Part shown: positions 1 to 6,408 of the stretch, piece after piece
Layout: each line of letters starts with the position of its first letter
Position numbering within the stretch: position 1 is the first letter of the stretch
Assembly (NCBI GenBank): GCA_036564345.1
Contig: DATCOZ010000304.1
Coordinates: forward strand, 1 to 8,936
Length of the DNA: 8,936 nt
Source: UBA6019 sp036564345
GTDB lineage: Bacteria > Chloroflexota > Dormibacteria > Dormibacterales > Dormibacteraceae
Direction: 5' to 3'
Program-made: the position numbers and the translations under genes
Notes under the pieces: model-generated
Told to the model about the DNA's origin: nothing
What the model saw: the letters and a program-made list of their open reading frames with translations, nothing else
Databases searched by the model: none

Positions 1-1737
1 GCCCAGTCCGGCCCTCAACGGCCGCCGCGTGAGGTAGGCGAGGGAAGGCCTCAGCGTTGCCCGGGCCCCGCCCTCAAGCCAGCCCGCCGGAATCTCAAGA
101 ACCCGCAGGTTGGCAGCGACGAGCAGGCTGAGTCCGAAGACCGCGGTGACCGCGCCCAGCGCGATCGCGACGCCCGATTCCCAGCTCGCGATGTTCTCGA
201 TCGCCGCCAGGTTGGCCGCTGCCCACACCGTGAGGGCTGCTCCGGACAAGCTCGCCCGCAAGCGGCCTGAGATCCGGCCGCCGACCAGCGCCGCCGCCAG
301 GATCACCAGGCCAACACCGCCCGCCAGCCGGACCGGCAGGTTGCCGGCAACCAGAGCCGCAAGCGAGCCAAGGCCCAGGCCGGCCAGCAGTCCAGTCCTC
401 CAGATCGATGGCTTCCGGCGGCCGGCGGCCTCGGGCAGGTTCTTGATCGCCGACGAGATCTGCATCCGGGAGCTGCGGACGGACGTGGCGAAGAGAGTGG
501 CCAGCACGATCAGGGCGCCGATCGCGATGGAGAGGGCTGCCGAATCGGGCGAGATCGAGTACAGCACCAGCCCAGCGCGGTTCTGCTCCCCCCCGCTCGC
601 GAACTGGCTGTACACCAGCGGGACCAGGGCGAGGCCGACTACGGCGCCCGGCACAAGGGCCGCTACGGCGGCGATCAGGCTGTAGAGGGCTCCCTCCAGC
701 ACTGACAGGGTAATCATGCCGGTCCGGCCGAGTCCGAGCGCTCGGAGCACGGCGTGTCGCGGCCGCCTCTCGTCAGCCAGGGTAAGGCCGAGGTTCACCA
801 CCAGAGCCGCGCCGGCCAGGGTGACAAAGAGGCTGAGGCCGGTGAAGACCCCTCGAACCGCGTCGATCTGCCTGATCTGGGCTTCGACGTCCTCTCGCTT
901 CGCTTCTCGCACCTTCACGCTAGGTCCACCCGGAAGTGTCTGGAGTGCAGCCCGCACCTGTGGCGTCAGCTCATGCGCCCGCTCCAGCTCGCCCCGGCCG
1001 TCGCCCGGAGCCGCCAGCCGGATGACGTTGATGGCGCGGTCGCCGATCAGCGGGCGTAGGTTGGCCAGAGGAGAGAAGAGAGCCGGGCGGAGCGTGTAGG
1101 CGCCCGGTCCCTCGGCCTGGGCGATGCCCTTCACGCGGAGCTCCACCACCTGACCGGGACCGATGGAGACGCGAAGCCGGTCACCTGAACGCGCCTCCAG
1201 CGCATCGGCCAGCGAAGCCGTGATCAGCACCTGGTCCGTGGCTATGTCCTTTCCCATCGTCATCGTTCCGTCCTTCAGCCGGTAGCTGCCGAAGGCGGCC
1301 TGGGTCGCCGGGTCGAACCCGACCAGCATGACAAGGGGCTTGGCATTGTTTCGATCGAGGTCGACAACCGAGCTGGGCAGCTCGATGCCTGCCTGCACCC
1401 CGGCGAGCGAAGACCGCAGCTTCGGATCGGCGGCCAGAGCCGAGGCCAACGCCGGGTCGAAGAAACGGCCCCCATCGGCGACGACCAGGTCGACGTGACC
1501 CCAGGCCAGGTAGGCTCCGCGCGTCTGCGACTCGAGCGCGGAGTCACTGAAGACCTGCATCGCGAAGATGGACACAGTTCCGACCATCAGGCCGAGCACG
1601 ACCACGGCTGACTGCCAGGGACGCCGGACCGCCTCCCGCAGCGCCAGCCGAGCGAGAAGTGGCCGGCGCATGGCGATCACGACGAGCCCGGCATACACGA
1701 GCACGAAAATTCCGATCCCGACGGTGGCTAGGTTCAT
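1..1737 (-). CDS. ABC transporter permease, FtsX/MacB family, second tandem copy (C-terminus outside window)
   Basis: Membrane permease of a MacB/LolCDE-type ABC system, expected to work with the ATPase encoded upstream at 4557-5270. The frame is open from the ATG at 1737 to the window edge: 579 codons, no stop. Visible parts are an N-terminal membrane segment (about residues 4-24), a second at about 44-63, a large extracytoplasmic region to about 290, and the FtsX-type three-helix block with the cytoplasmic motif 'DERRPRHAVLRALGLGRTG'. More membrane segments follow to about residue 545, and then the 'YLTRRPLRAGLG' start of a second FtsX half, where the window ends. It is collinear with the neighbouring permease with zero net length difference over 579 residues, so a full length near 930 residues is expected. 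It starts 24 nt after the preceding stop. A GAGGAG run touches the ATG, which is unusually close for a Shine-Dalgarno site, and no better in-frame start was found. The substrate is unknown; this class exports or extracts lipoproteins, peptides or lipids, or acts mechanically on envelope enzymes. Confidence 0.92.
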   Translation of the reverse strand, partial: MNLATVGIGIFVLVYAGLVVIAMRRPLLARLALREAVRRPWQSAVVVLGLMVGTVSIFAMQVFSDSALESQTRGAYLAWGHVDLVVADGGRFFDPALASALAADPKLRSSLAGVQAGIELPSSVVDLDRNNAKPLVMLVGFDPATQAAFGSYRLKDGTMTMGKDIATDQVLITASLADALEARSGDRLRVSIGPGQVVELRVKGIAQAEGPGAYTLRPALFSPLANLRPLIGDRAINVIRLAAPGDGRGELERAHELTPQVRAALQTLPGGPSVKVREAKREDVEAQIRQIDAVRGVFTGLSLFVTLAGAALVVNLGLTLADERRPRHAVLRALGLGRTGMITLSVLEGALYSLIAAVAALVPGAVVGLALVPLVYSQFASGGEQNRAGLVLYSISPDSAALSIAIGALIVLATLFATSVRSSRMQISSAIKNLPEAAGRRKPSIWRTGLLAGLGLGSLAALVAGNLPVRLAGGVGLVILAAALVGGRISGRLRASLSGAALTVWAAANLAAIENIASWESGVAIALGAVTAVFGLSLLVAANLRVLEIPAGWLEGGARATLRPSLAYLTRRPLRAGLG

Positions 1738-1761
1738 CTCCTCACCCCGTCACACACGGCC

Positions 1762-4560
1762 TCAGTACTCCACGCGCAGGGCTTCGACGACGGGCAGGCG
1801 GGCGGCGCGTAGTGCGGACGGGATCGTGACGGCCAGCACGGACAGATAGACGAGGCCGACGGTGAGCGCCAGTGATGAGCCGTCGATCACCAGGCTTGCA
1901 CCGGGAAGCATAACCTTGTAGAAGGTGACGCCAATCAGCGCCCCGACCCCGATTCCGACCAGCGCGCCGCAGGTTGCTGTAATCAGCCCCTCCGAGACAA
2001 TCCCTGCCAGCACCTGACCAGGCCTGTAGCCCAGAGCTCGGAGCACACCGATGGTGCGGCGCCGCTCGACAACCGCCCTGAGGGCCAGGATGCCCAGGCT
2101 CAGGACCCCGACCAGAAGTCCGATCCCCAACAGCAGTCGCATTGTGTCCACGATGGCCTGCGGGCCACGAGCGGACTTGTCAAAAATCTCCTGGATGGTC
2201 GTTGCCTCCGCGCCCTGGCTGAAGACTTCCCGCTGGATCTGCCTGGCCACCGCACTCGCGTCGGCGCCAGGCACCGTCCGGGCCATGATGGTGGTGCCCA
2301 CCGGAAGTGTGGTGAAGACTGCCATCGCCGCGTCAGACCCGGCGATGCCCCAGAGCCCAAGGTTTTCCACCACTGCCGCGACCCGAAATTGCACGGGTCC
2401 GTCTGGCCCCGCCAGCGTGACTTTCATGCCGGGGTTGCCGTAAATGGGTGACACCACCAGATGCGGGTCGGCTGCCAGGGCCTGCCACACCTCGGCATCG
2501 CTCTTGTACCGACTTTCTCGGTTGGAGAGCCGGAAGGGCTCGGCCGCCATCTCCGCGCGGCTAAGCGAGTAGAGGGGTATGTACTGGTCCTTCCGTGTGT
2601 CTCCGGCGCTCGTTATTGTTTCCCCGCGGTACGGCCGGGTCGGCATCACGACCTGGCGCGAGATCTCAGGCCGTACTGAATCAGGAATCGACAATCCGGG
2701 TGTTGTCGGAGCGACGACACGGATGTCGTATTCACCCAGGCTGGAGCGCGCCTGCCCCAGGAAGGTCGGAATGATCAATGCAAAGATTGTCATCAGGGCC
2801 AGCACGAGCGCGAACGCGCCAGTGCCCAGGCCGACCCTGAGGGGCCGCCGCGTCAGATAAGCGAGAGACGGCCTCAGGGTCACGCGGGCCCCGCCCTTAA
2901 GCCAGCCGGCAGGGATCTCGAGGACCCGAAGGTTTGAGGCCACGATTAGGCTCAGCCCGAAAACCGCGACGAGAGCGCAGAGGACGAGCACCACGATGTC
3001 CCAATTTCCGAGGGCGATGCTCCCCGCCGCAGCCGCCGCCCACACCGTCAGGGCGGCTCCGGTCAACGTCGACCGCAATCGCTCAGAGATACGGCTGCCG
3101 ACCAGCGCGGCCGCCAGGATCACCAGGCCTACCCCGCCCACCAGCCGAACGGGAAGGCTCCCAGCCACGAGAGCGGCGATCGATCCCAGGCCCAGGCCGC
3201 CAAGGAGCGCGGTGCCCCAGACCGATCGCTTCTTGCGGCCGGCTGGCTCGGGCAGATTCTTGATCGCCGAGGAGATCTGCATCCGGGAGCTCCGGATGGA
3301 GGTCCCGAAAAGGGTGACGAGCACTATCAGGGCGCCGATCGCAATCGAAAGGGCCACCGAACCGGGGGCGATCGGGTACAGCGTCGGTCCGGTGCGGGCT
3401 TCGACCGGGCCTGCGTACAGCAGGCTGCCACCCTGTAGTGTCCGCGCGAGGGCGAGGCCGACTATCGAACCGGGCCCAAGGGCCAGCGCAGCTGCAACCA
3501 GGCTGTAGAGCGCGCCCTCCAGTACCGACAGGGTGACCACGCCGGTCCGGCCGAGTCCCAGGGCGCGCAGCACAGCATGTCGCGGGCGCCTCTCCTCAGC
3601 CAAAGCGAGCCCGAGGTTCACCACCAAGGCCGATCCGGTCAGGGCTACGAACAGGCTGAGGCCGGTGAAGATGCTTCGATCACTCTCGGCCCTCTTGATC
3701 AGCAATTCGACGTCCTCGCGCTTGGCTTCCCGCACCTTCAAGCTCTGTCCGCCGGCCAGGCCTTGCAGGGCCTTCCGCACTTGTGGGGCCAGATCATGGG
3801 CCCGGTCCAGCTCAGCCCGGCCATCGCCGGGAACCGCCAGCCGGATGACGTTGACGCCTTGGTCTCCAGTCAGTGGCCGTAAGTTGGCGACTGGAGAGAA
3901 AAGTGCCGGCCGGAGAGTGTAAGCGCCTGGCCCCTGGGCCTCGGCGATTCCCGCCACCCGAAACTCCACCGCCTGCTGGGGACCGACGGAGACACGGAGC
4001 CGGTCGCCTATCCGCGCCTCCAGGGCGGTGGCCAGCGAGGCCGAGATCAGGACGTGGTCTGGCGCCAGGTCCTGGCCCAGCGTGGTCTTTCCGTCCGTAA
4101 GCCGGTAAGCGCCGAACGGGCCTTGAGTGGCCGGATCGAACCCGACCAACATGACGAGGCCCTTGGCATTGCCGCGATCGAGGTCGACCACCGAGCTGGG
4201 CAGCTCGACACCCGCCTGGACTCCGTTCAACGAAGATCGCAGGCCAGGATCGACGGCCAGCCCCGCCGCCAGCGCGGGATCGAAGAAACGGCCGCCATCG
4301 TCGGCGAGCAGGTCGACGTTGCCCCAGGCCAGATATGCGCTCCGCGTCGACGATTCCAGGAATGAGTCGCTCAGGACTTGCGTCGCGAAGATGGCTGTCG
4401 TTCCGATCATCAGGCCAAACACCACCACGGCGGACTGGCCCGGCCGCCGCACGGCCTCTCGCAGCGCGAGTCGGGCCAAGAGGGGCCTACGCAAGGCGAG
4501 AACAACCAACGCGATGTAGATCAGCAGGAACAGGCCGATCACGACCCAGGACAGATTCAT
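1762..4560 (-). CDS. ABC transporter permease, double FtsX domain, first tandem copy
   Basis: Complete 932-residue permease. Predicted layout: membrane segments at about 4-23 and 44-63; extracytoplasmic domain about 65-290; helices about 296-320, 341-371 and 401-420; four central hydrophobic segments about 446-541; a helix at about 578-600; a second extracytoplasmic domain about 605-800; then helices about 806-829, 850-880 and 896-915. The FtsX cytoplasmic signature appears twice, 'EERRPRHAVLRALGLGRTG' (322-340) and 'ERRRTIGVLRALGYRPGQV' (832-850). The tail 'SALRAARLPVVEALRVEY' is the usual FtsX-family C-terminus. The ATG overlaps the ATPase stop (ATGA, 4 nt) and has only a weak upstream AGAAG, which fits translational coupling. 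MacB and LolC/E have four membrane helices and one ectodomain; this longer two-ectodomain form is common in high-GC Gram-positive-type genomes. Family assignment is firm; substrate and direction of transport cannot be read from the sequence. Confidence 0.95.
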   Translation of the reverse strand: MNLSWVVIGLFLLIYIALVVLALRRPLLARLALREAVRRPGQSAVVVFGLMIGTTAIFATQVLSDSFLESSTRSAYLAWGNVDLLADDGGRFFDPALAAGLAVDPGLRSSLNGVQAGVELPSSVVDLDRGNAKGLVMLVGFDPATQGPFGAYRLTDGKTTLGQDLAPDHVLISASLATALEARIGDRLRVSVGPQQAVEFRVAGIAEAQGPGAYTLRPALFSPVANLRPLTGDQGVNVIRLAVPGDGRAELDRAHDLAPQVRKALQGLAGGQSLKVREAKREDVELLIKRAESDRSIFTGLSLFVALTGSALVVNLGLALAEERRPRHAVLRALGLGRTGVVTLSVLEGALYSLVAAALALGPGSIVGLALARTLQGGSLLYAGPVEARTGPTLYPIAPGSVALSIAIGALIVLVTLFGTSIRSSRMQISSAIKNLPEPAGRKKRSVWGTALLGGLGLGSIAALVAGSLPVRLVGGVGLVILAAALVGSRISERLRSTLTGAALTVWAAAAAGSIALGNWDIVVLVLCALVAVFGLSLIVASNLRVLEIPAGWLKGGARVTLRPSLAYLTRRPLRVGLGTGAFALVLALMTIFALIIPTFLGQARSSLGEYDIRVVAPTTPGLSIPDSVRPEISRQVVMPTRPYRGETITSAGDTRKDQYIPLYSLSRAEMAAEPFRLSNRESRYKSDAEVWQALAADPHLVVSPIYGNPGMKVTLAGPDGPVQFRVAAVVENLGLWGIAGSDAAMAVFTTLPVGTTIMARTVPGADASAVARQIQREVFSQGAEATTIQEIFDKSARGPQAIVDTMRLLLGIGLLVGVLSLGILALRAVVERRRTIGVLRALGYRPGQVLAGIVSEGLITATCGALVGIGVGALIGVTFYKVMLPGASLVIDGSSLALTVGLVYLSVLAVTIPSALRAARLPVVEALRVEY

Positions 4561-5270
4561 CGGATTGCTTCTAGGCGCTCAACCTTGGCCGGTTCGATCC
4601 GGCCGTCGCGCATGTGGACGGTGCGCCGGGCGCGCTCCGCCACTTGTGGGTTGTGGGTGACCAGCACGATGGTCTGGCCATCCTTGTTCATGCGCACCAG
4701 CAGCTCGACGATGACCTGGGTGACCTCGGTGTCGAGATTCCCGGTCGGCTCGTCTGCCCAGACCACCGCCGGCTTGTGAACCAGTGCTCTGGCTACTGCC
4801 ACCCGCTGCTGCTCGCCTCCGGAGAGCTGGTCCGGGCGGTGATTGGCGCGATGGGCCAGTCCTAATGTCTCCAGCATCTCCAGCGCGCGTCGGCGGGAGT
4901 CGCGCGAGTTGAGGTTCTGAAGAAGGAGTGGGATCTCCACGTTCTCGACCGCCGAGAGCACGGGCAGCAGGTTGAAGGCCTGGAAGACGAAGCCCATGTG
5001 GTCGCGGCGGTATGCGGTGCGAGCGCGGTCCGTCATGGTGGAGAGGTCCTGCCCATCCACTACAACCTGGCCGCCATCAAAAGCATCGAGGCCGGAGAGG
5101 CAGTTGAGAAGTGTCGTTTTGCCGGAGCCAGAAGGCCCGACGATGGCGATCATCTCGCCGCGCTCGACCTCGAGGTCGATGCCGCGCAGGGCCTCGACCT
5201 CGTTTGCGCCCCGGTAGACCTTACGGAGCCGCACTGCCTGGACGATCGAGCCGTCCATGGATTGCCGCAT
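4557..5270 (-). CDS. ABC transporter ATP-binding protein, MacB/LolD type
   Basis: Cytoplasmic ATPase that would power the two permeases encoded next. Length is 237 residues, normal for the family. All motifs are present: Walker A GPSGSGKTT (45-53), Q-loop Q97 in 'GFVFQAFNLLP', signature LSGGEQQR (149-156), Walker B with D173/E174 in 'VVWADEPTGNLD', and switch H206 in 'VTHN'. The 'ADEPTGNLD' and 'NLLPVLSAVENVEIPL' wording is typical of the MacB/LolD branch rather than of nutrient importers. The ATG at 5270 was chosen because it overlaps the previous stop (TAATG) and sits 7 nt after a strong GGAGG; an upstream in-frame extension to 5360 would lie inside the preceding gene and reads as low-complexity sequence. 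A second ATG at 5258 is less well placed. The C-terminus overlaps the next gene by 4 nt. Confidence 0.96.
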   Translation of the reverse strand: MRQSMDGSIVQAVRLRKVYRGANEVEALRGIDLEVERGEMIAIVGPSGSGKTTLLNCLSGLDAFDGGQVVVDGQDLSTMTDRARTAYRRDHMGFVFQAFNLLPVLSAVENVEIPLLLQNLNSRDSRRRALEMLETLGLAHRANHRPDQLSGGEQQRVAVARALVHKPAVVWADEPTGNLDTEVTQVIVELLVRMNKDGQTIVLVTHNPQVAERARRTVHMRDGRIEPAKVERLEAIR

Positions 5271-6262
5271 TATCGGGCCTCCTCCCGCCGGTGGCCAAGC
5301 GCGATCTCCGACAGCTCCCTTTCGTCCGCGTAGCGGCGCGGCACCGGAACGACCCGGCACGCCGTGAGTGCGCGGAGCGTCGCAGTCCGCGAGCCTTTCT
5401 CGACCACCGCCCGTTCTCCGACGATCGCGCCTGGACCCACCTGCGCGACCGGCTGGCCGTCTACCTCGACGGCGAACAGGCCGTCCAGGACCAGGAACAT
5501 CTCGTTGCCGGCCGCGCCCTGCTCTATGAGGGTGTTGCCTTTCAGAATCGCACGGCTCTTTTCCTTGGCGCCGCCGACGATGATCGCCCCGAGCTCGCGT
5601 TCGAGCGCACTTTCCACTGGCTGAACCATGGCCGGAGAGTCATACGTACCCCATGGTGTGCGCTCGCCGAATGCGTCGTTGATCCAGGTGCTGAAGTCGG
5701 TCAGCCCCGTCTGCGTGACGAGGTCGCCGGCATCGTCGTAAATCCAGTGACGCGGGAAGCAGCTGGCTCCGACGAGCTCGTGCTCGGAGCGCCCGTCGGC
5801 ATGGATCGTCAGGGAGAGAGTCGTCCAGGCCACCGCGGAATCGATCTGGAACAGCGGCTTTCGGCTGACGGGTCGTGGAGCCGGCACACCGGTGCGGCCG
5901 CCGCATGTCTGGGTGAAGCGGACATAGGTTTCGGTGACAACGGGCTCCGGACGGATATCCGGCATCGCCTTGGCATTGACCGTCACCGTCTTGGGTCCCA
6001 GCTTGAGGCGCGTGACGCCGATACGCCCGCCGCCGTGCTGTCCCCAGGCCGATATCTTGCCGTCCTCGACCTCGATCCAGCCCTTCAGCTCATTGCACTC
6101 TCGGAAAAGATCCCTGCGGTGCCAGTCGTCCAGATCGTCGAGTCGGCTCGGAAGAGGCTCGTCGTAGTGGGCTAGGCCCATAGCGAAGGGCACGGCCAGG
6201 AATCCCTTGACCGCCTCGAAGGGAATCCAGGAAACCGCCGTCACAGAGCTTTCGTATTTCAT
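5270..6262 (-). CDS. Soluble protein with C-terminal cyclic-nucleotide-binding domain, N-terminal domain unknown
   Basis: A 330-residue protein, first gene of the ABC operon. Residues about 238-308 form a CAP/PKA-type cNMP-binding domain: 'GNTLIEQGAAGNEMFLVLDGL' strands followed by the phosphate-binding cassette GERAVVEKGSRTA (282-294). Its G282-E283 and R292-T293-A294 match the residues that hold the ribose hydroxyl and cyclic phosphate in the family. Only 22 residues follow, with no helix-turn-helix, so this is not a CRP/FNR transcription factor. Residues 1-225 look strand-rich and soluble, with no signal peptide or membrane segment. They carry striking short motifs (GGRTGVPAPR 121-130, FPRHW 169-173, TPWG 202-205) that I cannot assign to a named domain. 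The start is ATG 6262, 9 nt after GGAGG; a TTG at 6271 abuts that site and is unlikely. The stop overlaps the ATPase start, so a role with the transporter is inferred. Binding of cAMP or cGMP is predicted from motifs only. Confidence 0.9.
   Translation of the reverse strand: MKYESSVTAVSWIPFEAVKGFLAVPFAMGLAHYDEPLPSRLDDLDDWHRRDLFRECNELKGWIEVEDGKISAWGQHGGGRIGVTRLKLGPKTVTVNAKAMPDIRPEPVVTETYVRFTQTCGGRTGVPAPRPVSRKPLFQIDSAVAWTTLSLTIHADGRSEHELVGASCFPRHWIYDDAGDLVTQTGLTDFSTWINDAFGERTPWGTYDSPAMVQPVESALERELGAIIVGGAKEKSRAILKGNTLIEQGAAGNEMFLVLDGLFAVEVDGQPVAQVGPGAIVGERAVVEKGSRTATLRALTACRVVPVPRRYADERELSEIALGHRREEAR
5278..5286 (-). promoter_or_regulatory. Ribosome binding site of the ABC ATPase gene
   Basis: On the minus strand GGGAGGAGG lies 7 nt before the ATG at 5270. 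It is embedded in the last codons of the cyclic-nucleotide-binding gene (the RREEAR tail), so the two genes are translationally linked. This site decides the ATPase start. Confidence 0.8.
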
Positions 6263-6271
6263 TTTGATCAA

Positions 6272-6276
6272 CCTCC
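6272..6276 (-). promoter_or_regulatory. Ribosome binding site of the cNMP-binding protein gene
   Basis: GGAGG on the minus strand, 9 nt before the ATG at 6262. The alternative in-frame TTG at 6271 touches the site directly, so this spacing favours the ATG as the true start. Confidence 0.7.
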
Positions 6277-6283
6277 GCTGAGC

Positions 6284-6312
6284 AACGTAAGGCCGCAGAC
6301 AGAAATGGTCGA
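6284..6312 (-). promoter_or_regulatory. Candidate sigma-70-like promoter for the cNMP sensor / ABC operon
   Basis: Minus strand: -35-like TCGACC (6312-6307, 4 of 6 matching TTGACA), a 17-nt spacer, then -10-like TACGTT (6289-6284, fits TANNNT). Predicted transcription start is near 6277, giving a leader of about 14 nt that begins at or next to the GGAGG. The spacing is ideal but the hexamers are weak and the leader is short, so this is a candidate only. The inverted repeat at 6319-6347 would sit at about -42 to -70, a usual activator position. Confidence 0.35.
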
Positions 6313-6318
6313 TGGTGT

Positions 6319-6347
6319 CGGCTGGCGTCTTTAGCGGTTGCCAGCCG
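6319..6347. promoter_or_regulatory. Inverted repeat in the divergent spacer, possible operator
   Basis: CGGCTGGC (6319-6326) and its exact reverse complement GCCAGCCG (6340-6347) are separated by 13 bp, with arm centres 21 bp apart, about two helical turns. It lies in the 146-bp spacer between the operon and the cyclase gene. The spacing suits a dimeric DNA-binding protein touching one face of the helix. It does not resemble a CRP site (TGTGA-N6-TCACA). A hairpin is possible but there is no following T-run for a terminator in either direction. Confidence 0.4.
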
Positions 6348-6408
6348 TACCTGTGCGGTGGTGTTGGCCCCCTTGCTGAGGTTCGCCTGTACCTCGTCCA
6401 ATACCGCT

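Larger units (their letters stand above)
1..4560 (-). repeat. Tandem gene duplication of FtsX permease (copies 1-1737 and 2824-4560)
   Basis: The two permease genes align codon for codon from their start codons (1737 and 4560), giving a direct repeat with a 2823-bp offset. The first 61 residues differ at 16 positions by eye. Long stretches are the same or nearly so, for example 'RRPLLARLALREAVRRP', 'GGRFFDPALA' and 'SSRMQISSAIKNLPE'. Two length differences, near residues 372-395 and 505-533, cancel exactly. This shows a duplication old enough to have diverged but with the architecture held constant, as expected for two subunits forming a heterodimer. Only the first 579 codons of the left copy can be compared. 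Confidence 0.9.

Noticed and set aside
110..1099. Plus-strand open frames opposite the left permease
   Set aside because: Arg/Ala/Ser/Pro-rich shadow translations. The minus strand reads as an uninterrupted FtsX permease to the window edge. Equivalent shadow frames recur opposite the other permease copy (for example 2996-3508), as expected from the duplication.
5271..5360. Upstream in-frame extension of the ABC ATPase by 30 residues
   Set aside because: It lies wholly inside the preceding gene, reads as Gly/Arg/Pro-rich sequence, and bypasses the strong GGAGG-N7-ATG start at 5270.
5111..6175. 354-codon plus-strand open frame antisense to the cNMP-binding gene
   Set aside because: It is a mirror frame of a high-GC gene: Arg/Ala/Asp-rich composition, no recognisable motif and no ribosome binding site, while the opposite strand has a clear domain and start.
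5270..6262. CRP/FNR-type transcription factor
   Set aside because: The cNMP domain is at the C-terminus and only 22 residues follow, with no helix-turn-helix.
6378..6395. GAGGT-N8-ACCTC inverted repeat just before the cyclase gene
   Set aside because: Arms of 5 bp are expected by chance in sequence of this composition.
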